From assembly GCF_001544695.2 (NCBI RefSeq), contig NZ_FCOM02000021.1:53803-117802 (forward strand): 64,000 nt of DNA, read 5' to 3'. Below are positions 28,029 to 36,949 of the stretch, one piece after another. The number at the start of each line of letters is the position of its first letter. Positions within the stretch are counted from its first letter, which is position 1. The notes beneath the pieces were generated by a model, which saw nothing but the letters and a program-made list of their open reading frames with translations, did no database searches and was not told the DNA's origin. Origin of the DNA: Caballeronia arvi. Lineage in GTDB: Bacteria > Pseudomonadota > Gammaproteobacteria > Burkholderiales > Burkholderiaceae. The translations under genes were made by a program, and so were the position numbers.

Positions 28029-29240
28029 TCACCCACCGATGATATTGCGCTCCGGCCCGTACGGGAAACCGGTGATATTCGTCGCACCCTTTTCACCGAC
28101 GACGAGAATGTCATGCTCACGATAGCCGCCAGCACCGGGCAAGCCTTGCGGCAGCATGATCATCGGTTCCATCGACACGACCATGCCGGGTTCGAGCACC
28201 GTCTCGATGTCCTCGCGCAGTTCGAGTCCCGCCTCGCGCCCGTAGTAGTGCGAGAGCACGCCGAACGAGTGGCCGTAACCGAACGTGCGGTATTGCAGGA
28301 CGCCGTATTCGGCATAGATCTTGTTGAGCTCGCTGGCGATATCGCAGCAGCGCGCGCCCGGTTTGATGAGCTTCAGCCCCGCTTCATGCACCTCGACATT
28401 GATCTTCCACAGGCGAAGATGCGCGTCGGAACAGTGATCGAAGAACATCGTGCGTTCGAGCGCGGTGTAGTACCCGGCGATCATCGAGAAGCAATTCAGG
28501 CTCAGGATGTCGCCCTTCTGCACCCTGCGCGTCGTGACGGGGTTATGCGCGCCATCCGTGTTGATGCCGGACTGGAACCACGTCCAGGTGTCCATCAGCT
28601 CCGAATCGGGAAACCGCCGCGCGATCTCGCGCACCATCGCCTGCGTCGATGCCAGCGCGACTTCGTGCTCAGGCACGCCTTCATGCACTGCCGCCGCGAG
28701 CGCCGCGCCGCCCACGTCGCACACATTCGCGCCGTGTGTGATGACGTCGATCTCTTCGGCCGACTTGATCATGCGCATGCGCATCGTCTGCACGCTGATA
28801 TCGACGAATTCGACAGACGGCAGCGCCGCCTTCAGCTTCGTCAGCGTTTCAACGGGAAGCTGATCGAATTCCACGCCCACGCGGCCCTTGTTGTCGATCT
28901 CCCCTTGCACTGCGCGGAAGAAGTTGTCGCGCTGCCAGTCCGTATAGACGACGTTATAGTCACCGACCGTGCGCCGCCACGGCTGACCGCCATCGATGTT
29001 CGCCGAAATCGAGACGACCTTCCCCGGCGTCACGACGAGTCCGTACTTGCGCCCGAACGAGCAATACAGAAAGTCGGCGTAGTAGTTGATGTTGTGATAC
29101 GAAGTGAACAGCACCGCGTCGATGTTCTCGCGCGCCATCATGTCGCGCAGCTTGCCGTGACGGTTCGCATATTCGGCATCGGAGAACGTGTGCGTGGCCT
29201 TGTCGCCGTTCTCGATCCTGATGAGGTTCTCCATTTTCAT
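28029..29240 (-). CDS. Creatinase (creatine amidinohydrolase, EC 3.5.3.3)
   Basis: This 403-residue protein is in the pita-bread (M24) fold family, but it carries the features of true creatinase rather than a metallo-aminopeptidase: TSYHNINYYADFLYCSFGR, DGGQPWRRTVG, MDTWTWFQSGINTDGAHNP, FGYGHSFGVLSHYYGREAG and YREHDILVV. It is close to collinear with the Pseudomonas putida enzyme as I remember it, in sequence and length. Creatinase hydrolyses creatine to sarcosine and urea without a metal. The start at 29240 has a strong AAAGGAG ribosome binding site; an in-frame ATG two codons later is possible. It is convergent with the NRPS-2 operon. No creatininase or sarcosine oxidase gene is in the window. 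Confidence 0.93.
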   Translation of the reverse strand: MKMENLIRIENGDKATHTFSDAEYANRHGKLRDMMARENIDAVLFTSYHNINYYADFLYCSFGRKYGLVVTPGKVVSISANIDGGQPWRRTVGDYNVVYTDWQRDNFFRAVQGEIDNKGRVGVEFDQLPVETLTKLKAALPSVEFVDISVQTMRMRMIKSAEEIDVITHGANVCDVGGAALAAAVHEGVPEHEVALASTQAMVREIARRFPDSELMDTWTWFQSGINTDGAHNPVTTRRVQKGDILSLNCFSMIAGYYTALERTMFFDHCSDAHLRLWKINVEVHEAGLKLIKPGARCCDIASELNKIYAEYGVLQYRTFGYGHSFGVLSHYYGREAGLELREDIETVLEPGMVVSMEPMIMLPQGLPGAGGYREHDILVVGEKGATNITGFPYGPERNIIGG

Positions 29241-29360
29241 GCGCTCTTCTCCTTTGAAGATTCGGGTGATGTGAGCGAATGTTAAGGAGCCTCGCGCTTT
29301 GGAACGTTTCCGGATTCGACACTGAACGATGCCGTTTTCGACATCGAGGGTTAACGTGAT

Positions 29361-30164
29361 CTAACGGCCGTGCGCCTCGCGAAGACACACGTCGCCTTTG
29401 CGTTTCGCGATAGCGGCGCTCGCGGCGGCATAGTCCTCGGAGAACGCCCGTTGCGCGAAGCACGGCGCGGAGGAAGAGAGCAAGGCATCGACCGCCGCGA
29501 ACTGCTTGTCGAATACCCACGGCCGGCGCGCGAGCGTGCGGTCGTTGAGCCAGTACGGACTCCAGTCCCGCGTGGTCTCGATGATCTCGCGCGCAAATTC
29601 CGGCCCGTATTCGAGTCCGCCCTCGATCACGACATCGATATACGACTCGACAAGCGGAAACCTTGCGTCCGGCGCCGGAAGCCCTTCGCCGGGCGCCTTG
29701 CCTTCCGCCTTCGGCACATAGACCCAGACCGTTCCCTGCGCCGGTAACTGCTGCCACGACACGGCCTCGATCAGCGCGCGCGGCACCTCGACGCGCACGT
29801 ATCCTTTCTCGCGCGCATCGAACGCGGACATGTCGTTGCCGGCTACGGGATAGATCACGCCGTTGATCGTCATCGGCCCTTCGCCGTCGAACGGACGTCG
29901 CAGGCCGAGCGCCGTGAAGCCCGAGCGCGCGCGGTCGCTCCAGCTCCGCACATAGCCGAAGGCTGCGGAGACGCGCACCGGAATCGCCGCAACCGGCTTG
30001 GCGCTCGTCGCATTGCGTGATGGCGTGTTGATGAGCGAACCGTAGCCGAAGATGAACTGCGTCGGCTGATCGGGAATACGCGTGCCCCAGAAGTCGGCGG
30101 TCTGCGCGTGCGCCGCGGCGCCGACGAGCGACAGCGCCACAACGAATCCCCGAATCGTTGACAT
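29361..30164 (-). CDS. Exported gamma-glutamylcyclotransferase-like protein
   Basis: This 267-residue protein has an N-terminal signal peptide (hydrophobic run then AAAHAQ, probable cleavage after HAQ). The FIFGYGSLI motif of the AIG2/gamma-glutamylcyclotransferase fold follows, with GLRRP, NGVIYPV and RVEVPRALIEA strands. The start was chosen at the ATG at 30164 because it gives a proper signal peptide; a start 11 codons upstream is also open. Family members cyclise gamma-glutamyl amines to 5-oxoproline, but periplasmic versions are poorly characterised. It is transcribed in the same direction as the creatinase gene, 120 bp away. The SGNH hydrolase gene ends at 30194, so both may be in one transcript. 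Confidence 0.75.
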   Translation of the reverse strand: MSTIRGFVVALSLVGAAAHAQTADFWGTRIPDQPTQFIFGYGSLINTPSRNATSAKPVAAIPVRVSAAFGYVRSWSDRARSGFTALGLRRPFDGEGPMTINGVIYPVAGNDMSAFDAREKGYVRVEVPRALIEAVSWQQLPAQGTVWVYVPKAEGKAPGEGLPAPDARFPLVESYIDVVIEGGLEYGPEFAREIIETTRDWSPYWLNDRTLARRPWVFDKQFAAVDALLSSSAPCFAQRAFSEDYAAASAAIAKRKGDVCLREAHGR

Positions 30165-30193
30165 AGTAAGATGTCCGAATCTTATTACCTTGC

Positions 30194-31075
30194 TCATATG
30201 CGCCCCGGAAACCGCGCAGCAAGCGCGCTCCTGAAGCGCGCGCCGATCTTCGCGAAGCCAGCGCCGGTCGGATGCAGCTCGTTGGCCCATTCGTCGGGCG
30301 CGAGCGTGCCCTGGGTCTGGACCAGCACCATGTCGTTGGCTGGATCGCTCGCGAGCCGCTGCAACATCGCGTGGAAGTGGACGAGCATCGCCTTCACGAT
30401 CAGGCTGCCGGGCGCAAGGTCCGGCCAGCCGCGATCGACGAGCGATGGCCGCAGCCACGGTCCCGCGAGATGACAGGCCCCGATGTTGGAAGGAATCGCG
30501 AAGTCGTACGCGTGCACGAAGATCGTCGCGCGCGGCGCGAACTGGTCGCGAATGCGGATCAGGTCGAGATAGGCGCTCTCGACCACGCCGAAGATATAGC
30601 CGAGACGCTGCACGTCGATGCCGCGCGCGGGATCGTTGCCGACGGCGCTCGCATCGTTGAGCCAGAAACGGAACTGGTCGCCGACCACGTCGTTGCCGCC
30701 GCCGGAAAACAGCAAGGCGTCGATGGGTCCGTTGGCCGCATCCCGCAACTGCGCGATGAGGCGGTTGCGCCGGGTCACGCCGAGGATGGTCGTGGTCGCG
30801 TCGCTGTAGTGCGCGAGCTTGAGGATCAGCGGAGCGGGCGTGCCGGTGGTCTTCAGCGCCTCCAGCACGTCCGTGGCGTGAAGCGGGTCCGGCAGCGGAT
30901 AGTCGAACCAGGAATCGCCGTCGCCGAGCAGAATGAGCGGCCTGGATGCGCCGGCCTGGGCCTGAAGCGCCCTTGCCTTGAGCACCTCATGCTGATGCGC
31001 CTTCACGCGCGCCATCAAATCCTGCTGGATCTGCTCCTGCCAGCGCTCGTAGAGGTTGTTCGCCGGAACCGTCAT
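30194..31075 (-). CDS. SGNH/GDSL-type hydrolase
   Basis: This 293-residue protein has the catalytic blocks of SGNH esterases/lipases: LLGDGDSWFDYPLPD (block I Ser), SGGGNDVVGDQ (block III, Gly-Gly-Asn-Asp) and ELHPTGAGF (block V, catalytic His). No signal peptide is visible, so the protein is probably cytoplasmic. Substrate unknown. The gene is followed closely by the cyclotransferase-like gene on the same strand and is divergent from the 31227 gene, whose start is about 150 bp away. Confidence 0.85.
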   Translation of the reverse strand: MTVPANNLYERWQEQIQQDLMARVKAHQHEVLKARALQAQAGASRPLILLGDGDSWFDYPLPDPLHATDVLEALKTTGTPAPLILKLAHYSDATTTILGVTRRNRLIAQLRDAANGPIDALLFSGGGNDVVGDQFRFWLNDASAVGNDPARGIDVQRLGYIFGVVESAYLDLIRIRDQFAPRATIFVHAYDFAIPSNIGACHLAGPWLRPSLVDRGWPDLAPGSLIVKAMLVHFHAMLQRLASDPANDMVLVQTQGTLAPDEWANELHPTGAGFAKIGARFRSALAARFPGRI

Positions 31076-31226
31076 GGTGTCTCCGTCTCCGTTGCCTTGC
31101 AGAGAGTGCGCCGATGCGCGCGCGTTCAGCGGTCATTGTACTTGCGCGAGCACGCCATATCGTCATCGGATAGCTATACTCGAAGAGCGCGCCCAAGCGT
31201 GCGACGATTCCACGGGAGCGAACATT

Positions 31227-31574
31227 TTGCGCGTCGTCGAGGAGATTCTGCTGGCCATCGCGGTGACCGTCGTCTATCTGCTGCCAGCGATACTGGCGGA
31301 CCGGTCGAAACGCCGGTCCGTGCTGCTGCTCGCTCTATTCAACGTGCTGTTCGGCTGGACCATCATCGGCTGGTTCGCGGCGCTTTACTGGGCACTCCAT
31401 CCCGAGAGCGCGAGACAGCTCGCACGCGTCGCAAGGCACAATCGACAGACATCGGCACGGCATACCATCGACGCAATCGTGTCGCGCTCGACGTCCCGGC
31501 GCGGGAATTCGGCCAGGCGCGAAACGAAACGTGAAGTGGAACGTGAAGCAGAGCGGAGTCATCGCGACGAATGA
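31227..31574 (+). CDS. Superinfection-immunity-type small membrane protein
   Basis: This 115-residue protein starts at TTG 31227, with GGGAG eight bases upstream; no ATG gives a sensible N-terminus. It has two transmembrane helices (residues about 5-22 and 30-55) carrying the family pattern LFNVLFGWTIIGWFAALYWAL, followed by a basic/acidic C-terminal tail rich in Arg and Glu. The pattern matches the Imm_superinfect family (phage T4 Imm-like), which is common in bacterial chromosomes and often has no link to phage. No other phage gene is nearby. Confidence 0.75.
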   Translation: MRVVEEILLAIAVTVVYLLPAILADRSKRRSVLLLALFNVLFGWTIIGWFAALYWALHPESARQLARVARHNRQTSARHTIDAIVSRSTSRRGNSARRETKREVEREAERSHRDE

Positions 31575-31629
31575 GCCGTCGTTCGGATGCCGCCGCGCGA
31601 GAGCGCTCGATTGAATCCCGGTGCGATGC

Positions 31630-32472
31630 CTACTCGACGCGCCGCCGCGTCGAAATGGCCGATGCCGTGGAGATCACGAGATCGGCGAAGCGTTTTTCAT
31701 CGCGATCCGGCTGCCAGCGCGAGCGCGCCACCGCGATGTTCACCGCGCCGATTCCGCGTCCGCTCACGTTCGTGATGGCCGCGGCCGTCGAAATGTCGCT
31801 GACGAAGTATTCGTCTTCCGTATGCGCGTAGCCCTGCTTGCGAATCTGCGCGATGCGTTCCCTGATCTTGCGCGGCTGATACACGGTCGACGCCGTGTAG
31901 GGCACGAGATTCGTGCGCGAGAGAATGTCGTCGATTTCGCCGTCCGCGAGCGTCGCGAGAATCGCAAGGCCGGGCGCCGTGCAATAGGCGGGCAGACGCG
32001 AGCCGGTGATCACATGGGCGTTGAACACGTTGCGGCTCACGATGCGCAGCACGAACACGATGTGGGTATCGTCGAGCACGGTGAGATTGGTCGCTTCTTC
32101 CGTCTCCGATCCGAGTTGCTGAAGATACGGCGTCGCACGGCTCACGAGCTCGTTAGACGTAAGGTAGTGGTAAGTGAAGTCCAGAAGACGCGGCGACAGC
32201 TCGTATTTGCGGCTGTCCGGGTCCTTGAAGAGATAGCCCAGCGCGGACAGCGTGTACGTGAACCGCTGCGTCGCGCTCAGGTCGAAGCCGGTAATCGATG
32301 AAATTTCCGAGAGCGATAATTGCCGCTTGCTGCCGTCGAAAGCGGTGAGCACTTTCATGGCTTTCTCGACCGACTGCACGTAAAGCGACGACGCGCTCGG
32401 GTCCGCCGTTTCGCCTTGCGGCTTCGCCGCGGGAGTCTTGCGCTTGCGCGGGGCTTTGGGCTCGTCGCTCAT
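31630..32472 (-). CDS. IclR-family transcriptional regulator
   Basis: This 280-residue protein has a Lys/Pro-rich N-terminal extension of about 28 residues, a winged helix-turn-helix (residues about 30-95: SVEKAMKVLTAF, LSLSEISSITGFDLSATQRF) and a C-terminal effector-binding domain (about 110-275). The start lies 37 bp after the acyl-CoA ligase stop, so it is probably the last gene of the catabolic operon and controls it. A 12-bp palindrome lies in that gap. The effector is presumably the operon's carboxylate substrate, which is not known. Confidence 0.9.
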   Translation of the reverse strand: MSDEPKAPRKRKTPAAKPQGETADPSASSLYVQSVEKAMKVLTAFDGSKRQLSLSEISSITGFDLSATQRFTYTLSALGYLFKDPDSRKYELSPRLLDFTYHYLTSNELVSRATPYLQQLGSETEEATNLTVLDDTHIVFVLRIVSRNVFNAHVITGSRLPAYCTAPGLAILATLADGEIDDILSRTNLVPYTASTVYQPRKIRERIAQIRKQGYAHTEDEYFVSDISTAAAITNVSGRGIGAVNIAVARSRWQPDRDEKRFADLVISTASAISTRRRVE

Positions 32473-32488
32473 CGGTCTTGTTGTCGTT

Positions 32489-32500
32489 CGGTTCGAACCG
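32489..32500. promoter_or_regulatory. 12-bp palindrome upstream of the iclR-type gene
   Basis: CGGTTCGAACCG is a perfect dyad 17 bp upstream of the regulator's start codon. It could be an IclR operator (autoregulation). The half-site TCGAACCG also occurs at 43028-43035 in the divergent TRAP/MaoC control region. Short GC-rich palindromes can arise by chance, so this is only a candidate. Confidence 0.3.
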
Positions 32501-32509
32501 CGAATTATC

Positions 32510-34054
32510 TCACTGCGCGTGCACTTTCCCCAGCCGGTCCCATGCGCCCTCGATGTTGCGCGGCAACAGATGCTTCTTGATGCGCTCGCTCGCCGTCAGT
32601 TCGAAGGCCGCCACCGCGCGGTAATAGCGCGGCAACTGAAAGCTCGCGAGACGTTCGCGCGCCCAGGCGTGCATCGCTTCCCATTCGACCGGCTCGTCCT
32701 TGAACTGGACGTTGAGCAGAATGTCCTGCTCGCCGATCGCGGACGTCACGCCGATCGCAGCGCTCGCGCGAATCGCCGGATGCGCCGCGAAAATGCGCTC
32801 GATTTCCCATGCGGACACGTTCTCTCCACGCACGCGCATGCTGTCCGTCTGCCTGCCGATGAAGTACAGATCGCCCTCGGCGTCGCGGCGCGCGCGGTCG
32901 CCCGTGTGCAGCTTGCCGTTGCGCAGCGCAGCCCCGGTCGCGTCGGGGTTCTTCAGATACGTCGGCAGAAAGGTGCCGTCCACCTTGCTCGTCAACACCA
33001 TTTCGCCGGCTTCGCCCTCCTCCACGGGCTGGCCGTCGGCATCGAGCAATTCGATGTCGATCCACGGCAGCGCCCGGCCGATCGAACCCGGCTTGCCGGT
33101 GGCGTTCATCGTCGCGAAGCTCGAGCATTCGGTCATGCCGTAGCACTCGCGCAGGCGCACCCTGAGACGATCCTGAATCGGCTCCCACGCCGGCGCACTC
33201 ACCCCCGCGCCCCAGGCGACGCGCAACGTATGTGACGCTGGCTGCGCGTCTTCGGGCAATTGCATGAGGATGTCGAGCACGCCGCCGAGGTAGTGCAACT
33301 GCGTCGCCCCGGCGCGCTCGATCTGCGCCCAGAAATGCGATGCCGAGAATCGCGGCACCGCGCACAGCGTGACGGCCTCGAGAAACGGCAGCAGCAGCAT
33401 CTGCGCCCCGCCGATATGGCATAACGGCTCCCACAGGAAAAGACGGTCGCCCGCGCGCACGTCGGCGACCTTCAGCGCCGCTTCACTCGCGATGCGCATC
33501 ATGCGGTGCGTGAAGACGACGCCCTTCGGCGCGCCCGTCGTGCCCGACGTGTAAATGATGCACAGCGGATCGTGCACGCCGATGTCGGGCGTCGTGAAGC
33601 GCGCGTTCGTCTCGCTCGCATCGAAGGCGGGCAGACGCACGCGGCGCGATGCGCCACAATCGATCGACGCGGTCACGGCGTCGAAGTCGTCGTCGATCAC
33701 GAAGAGTTTCGGCTCCGCATGTTGCAGCAGATATTCGAGGCCCGCCGCGCGCAGCTTCGTGTTGACCGGCACCCAGACGAGCCCGCTCAACACGAGCGCG
33801 TAGATCAGGTGGATATGCTCCGGGCTGTTGCCGAGCATCACGGCGACGCGGTCGCCCTGCCCGAGTCCGGCATCGGCGAACCAGCGCTGCAACTGCGCGA
33901 TGTGCCGCGCGGCGTCCTCGCAAGTGATCGCGTGATCGTCGAAATGCACGACGGTGCGCGCGGGCGCCATGCGCAGGCCCGCCGCGAGCAACGGCACGCA
34001 ATCCAGTTCGTCCTCTGCGTGACGATGAGCGAAATAGTCTGAGTAACGATGCAT
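32510..34054 (-). CDS. Acyl-CoA ligase (class I adenylate-forming, CaiC-like)
   Basis: This 514-residue enzyme has the AMP-binding motif IIYTSGTTGAPKG, the motif ECYGMTECS, the hinge region TGDRARRDAEGDLYFIGR, and a C-terminal catalytic Lys segment (ERIKKHLLPR). It should convert a carboxylic acid to its CoA thioester with ATP. The overall pattern is closest to crotonobetaine/carnitine- or long-chain-type ligases, but I cannot set the substrate. The ATG at 34054 follows the permease stop (34081) by 26 bp. The neighbouring importer, enoyl-CoA hydratase and IclR regulator imply uptake and activation of a small organic acid. Confidence 0.88.
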   Translation of the reverse strand: MHRYSDYFAHRHAEDELDCVPLLAAGLRMAPARTVVHFDDHAITCEDAARHIAQLQRWFADAGLGQGDRVAVMLGNSPEHIHLIYALVLSGLVWVPVNTKLRAAGLEYLLQHAEPKLFVIDDDFDAVTASIDCGASRRVRLPAFDASETNARFTTPDIGVHDPLCIIYTSGTTGAPKGVVFTHRMMRIASEAALKVADVRAGDRLFLWEPLCHIGGAQMLLLPFLEAVTLCAVPRFSASHFWAQIERAGATQLHYLGGVLDILMQLPEDAQPASHTLRVAWGAGVSAPAWEPIQDRLRVRLRECYGMTECSSFATMNATGKPGSIGRALPWIDIELLDADGQPVEEGEAGEMVLTSKVDGTFLPTYLKNPDATGAALRNGKLHTGDRARRDAEGDLYFIGRQTDSMRVRGENVSAWEIERIFAAHPAIRASAAIGVTSAIGEQDILLNVQFKDEPVEWEAMHAWARERLASFQLPRYYRAVAAFELTASERIKKHLLPRNIEGAWDRLGKVHAQ

Positions 34055-34080
34055 GTCCGAACCGGTTGAAAGCCCGTGAG

Positions 34081-35862
34081 TCAGCGCGCGCGGCGCTTGA
34101 GCCAGGAAGAAATCGCGACCACGAGGGCGATGAGGATGACGAGCGTGGTCGAGACCGCAGCAAGCGTCGGGGTGATCGCGAGCTGGATGTCGTCCCACAT
34201 CTGTTTGGGCAGCGTCGAATTGATGCCACCGCTCACGAAGATCGCGATGGTCAGATCGTCGAACGACACGAGGAACGCAAACAGGAACGCGGCGGTCACG
34301 CTCGCCATCAGGAGCGGCAGCACGACCGACGTGACGCGCCTCAGCGGAGAAGCGCCCATGACGCGCGCGGCATCGTCCAGACGCCAGTCGAATCGCTGGA
34401 AGCCCGCGGCGAGCGTCACCACCACATAGGGAATCGCGAGCACCGTATGACCGATGACGAGGCCGAGATTGGTGCCCGTGAGGCCGAAGCGCCCGAACAG
34501 ATACAGCAGCCCGACCGCGACGACGATGCGCGGCACGATCAGCGGCGCGACCAGCAGCGCGAACATCGGCTTGCTTGCGCGGCGCGGCATGCGTGTCATC
34601 GCGAGCGTCGCGCCGAAGCCCAGCAGCAGCGACAGCAGCGCCGTGCCGAGACCGACTTCGAAGGAGCGGATGACCGCGCTGTGCCACACCGGCGAATCCA
34701 TGAAGGTGCCGAACCATTTCATGCTGAAGGGCTTCGGCGGGAACGCGATGTAATCGCTCTTCGTGAACGCATACGGGATGACCGACAGCACCGGCGCGAC
34801 CAGCACCGCCATGATCACGCAGGTGTACAGGCCGAGCGGGCTCGCAGCGCGCGCGGACGGTTCGGCGTGCGTCCTGCGCCTCAGCATGAAGGGCGCGAAG
34901 ACGTGGCCCGCCGTCAATAGAAGCGCCAGCCTGAAACCGGCCGCACGCGAGCCCCGCGAACGCTCCGTCGTTTCGCCCGTGAGCGACGTGAGGCCGACCA
35001 TGCGGTCGTACACGAAGAAGATGACGATCGAGCAGACGAGCAGCACCGTCGACAAGGCGCCAGCGAAACGCATGTCGAACAGTTCGAGCACCGAGGAGAT
35101 GACGAGTTGCGCGATCATCGTTTCCTTCGGCGAGCCGAGTAGCGCAGGCACGATGAAGAAGCCGAGGCTCGAGATGAATACCAGCAGTCCGGCTGCCGCC
35201 ACGCCCGGCGAAGACAGCGGCAGAAACACCGTGAAGAAGCTCATGCTGCGTTGCGCGCCGAGCGTTTCGGCGGCTTGCGCGAGGCGATCGTCGATGCCGC
35301 GCATCACGGGAAGCATGGTCATCACGGCGAGCGGCAGCATCGAATGAACCATGCCGATGAGCACGCCGGTCAGCGACGGGATCGTGCCCGTCGTCTCCTG
35401 CACGAGACCCAGCGACAGCGCGATGGTCGAGAGCACGCCGGTTTTCGAGAGCAGCAGCATCCACGCGTAGGTCTTCACGAGATAGCTGGTCCAGAACGGC
35501 AGCATGATCCATAGCAGCCAGCGCTCGCGCACGCGTTCCGTGAGACGGCTCAGCATGTACGCGACCGGATAGCCGAGCAGGATCGAGAGCGCCGCCGTCA
35601 TGAACGAAATCGCGAACGTGATCCACAGCACCTTGGCGTAGACCGGCGTGCGCGCGATGCGCTCGAACTGCGCGAGGCCGATCTGCCCGTCGGCGCTCAC
35701 TAGCCCGCCTTGCAGGATCTCGCCGACCGGCACGATGAAAAACACCAGCAGGAACAGCAGCGTCGGCACGGCGGGCAGAAAGCGCGCGCAGCGTGCAAGC
35801 CGCACGGACCATGCGCGGCGCGAGGCATCCTTCTCGCGATGCGCGTGTAGGGCGATGGTCAT
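34081..35862 (-). CDS. Fused two-domain ABC permease (spermidine/putrescine or Fe3+ type)
   Basis: This 593-residue protein is two binding-protein-dependent permease domains in one chain, each with about six helices. The first (about residues 25-300) contains the EAA-like loop AAETLGAQRSMSFF. The second (about 340-585) contains DDAARVMGASPLRRV. In the Pot/Afu families these are usually two proteins (B and C), but fused forms are common in proteobacteria. It lies 9 bp after the ATPase gene and works with that ATPase and the binding protein encoded upstream. Confidence 0.9.
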   Translation of the reverse strand: MTIALHAHREKDASRRAWSVRLARCARFLPAVPTLLFLLVFFIVPVGEILQGGLVSADGQIGLAQFERIARTPVYAKVLWITFAISFMTAALSILLGYPVAYMLSRLTERVRERWLLWIMLPFWTSYLVKTYAWMLLLSKTGVLSTIALSLGLVQETTGTIPSLTGVLIGMVHSMLPLAVMTMLPVMRGIDDRLAQAAETLGAQRSMSFFTVFLPLSSPGVAAAGLLVFISSLGFFIVPALLGSPKETMIAQLVISSVLELFDMRFAGALSTVLLVCSIVIFFVYDRMVGLTSLTGETTERSRGSRAAGFRLALLLTAGHVFAPFMLRRRTHAEPSARAASPLGLYTCVIMAVLVAPVLSVIPYAFTKSDYIAFPPKPFSMKWFGTFMDSPVWHSAVIRSFEVGLGTALLSLLLGFGATLAMTRMPRRASKPMFALLVAPLIVPRIVVAVGLLYLFGRFGLTGTNLGLVIGHTVLAIPYVVVTLAAGFQRFDWRLDDAARVMGASPLRRVTSVVLPLLMASVTAAFLFAFLVSFDDLTIAIFVSGGINSTLPKQMWDDIQLAITPTLAAVSTTLVILIALVVAISSWLKRRAR

Positions 35863-35871
35863 GGCGTCTCC

Positions 35872-36939
35872 TCAGGCGTGCAGCAGGGTCGTGCGATGCG
35901 GGTCCCACACGAGACCGACCCTGTCGCCGATGCGCGGGCTGAGGCTGCGCTCGCAGCGTACCGTGAGCTCGCTGCCGTCGTTCATCGAAAGCTGCACGCG
36001 CGTGTCGCTGCCGAAGAAAACGACATCCGCGATCGTGCCGTCGACGAAACCGCCCTGCGGCTCGACGAGACGGGGCGCTTCGGGACGCAGCAGCAGCGTA
36101 TGGCGCGCGGTGGACGCGGCCGATGCGCCCGCGTTCATCGGCAAGGGAATACGTCCGCCCGCCGCCAGCAGAATCGGCTCGCCGCTCGCGCCGCGCGTCT
36201 CGTCGAGCGCGCCTTCCAGCAGATTCGAATGGCCGATGAAACCCGCCGCGAAGCGCGTGGCGGGGCGGTCGTACAGGTCGGCCGGCGTGCCGACCTGCTC
36301 GATGCGCGCCTGATTCATCAGGCAGATGCGGTCGGAGAGCGTGAGCGCCTCGTCCTGATCGTGCGTCACATAGACGAAGGTCGCGCCCAGCTCCTTATGC
36401 AGACGCCGGATCTCGGACTGCATGTGCTCGCGCAGTTTCTTGTCGAGCGCGCCGAGCGGCTCGTCGAGCAGAATCACCGACGGCCGGTACGCGAAACAGC
36501 GCGCCAGCGCGATGCGCTGCTGCTGGCCACCCGACAGCTCCTTCGGGAAGCGCTTTGCATATTCGGTCATGCGCACCATCGCGAGCGCGTCGTCGACGGC
36601 CGCGCGCACTTCATCGCGTGATTTGCGGCGCATGCGCAACCCGTACGCGACGTTGTCCCACACGCTCATGTGCGGGAAGAGCGCATAGCTCTGAAACACC
36701 ATGCCGATGCCACGCTTGCCCGGCTCGACATCCGTGACGTCGCGCCCGTCGATCTCGATGCGTCCCGCGCTCGGCGCGACGAGCCCCGAGATCATCTGCA
36801 ACAGCGTGGTCTTGCCCGAACCCGAGGGACCGAGCAGCGTCAGGAATTCGCCCGCCTGCACGGCGAGATCCGTCGGTTCCAGCGCGACCGCATCGCCGTA
36901 GCGCTTCGCAATGCCGATCGCCTCGAGTTTCGAGCTCAT
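35872..36939 (-). CDS. ABC transporter ATP-binding protein (PotA-like)
   Basis: This 355-residue ATPase has Walker A GPSGSGKTT (residues about 37-45), the Q-loop region MVFQSYALFPH, signature LSGGQQQR, Walker B VILLDEPLGALD, the switch His in VTHDQDEA, and a C-terminal TOBE domain (LLLRPEAPRL through EPQGG). It energises the fused permease. It lies 10 bp after the binding-protein gene and 9 bp before the permease gene. Confidence 0.93.
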   Translation of the reverse strand: MSSKLEAIGIAKRYGDAVALEPTDLAVQAGEFLTLLGPSGSGKTTLLQMISGLVAPSAGRIEIDGRDVTDVEPGKRGIGMVFQSYALFPHMSVWDNVAYGLRMRRKSRDEVRAAVDDALAMVRMTEYAKRFPKELSGGQQQRIALARCFAYRPSVILLDEPLGALDKKLREHMQSEIRRLHKELGATFVYVTHDQDEALTLSDRICLMNQARIEQVGTPADLYDRPATRFAAGFIGHSNLLEGALDETRGASGEPILLAAGGRIPLPMNAGASAASTARHTLLLRPEAPRLVEPQGGFVDGTIADVVFFGSDTRVQLSMNDGSELTVRCERSLSPRIGDRVGLVWDPHRTTLLHA

Positions 36940-36949
36940 CTTGCCGTCC

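Noticed and set aside
28029..29240. Xaa-Pro aminopeptidase
   Set aside because: The fold is shared, but the creatinase-specific segments (SYHNINYYADFLY, GINTDGAHNP) are present throughout.
31227..31574. Prophage remnant suggested by the superinfection-immunity family protein
   Set aside because: The family is widespread on chromosomes, and no integrase, capsid, tail or attachment site is nearby.
34055..35908. Upstream extension of the acyl-CoA ligase frame to over 1100 codons
   Set aside because: The extra part lies out of phase over the permease gene and has no domain. The ATG at 34054 gives a normal-length ligase.
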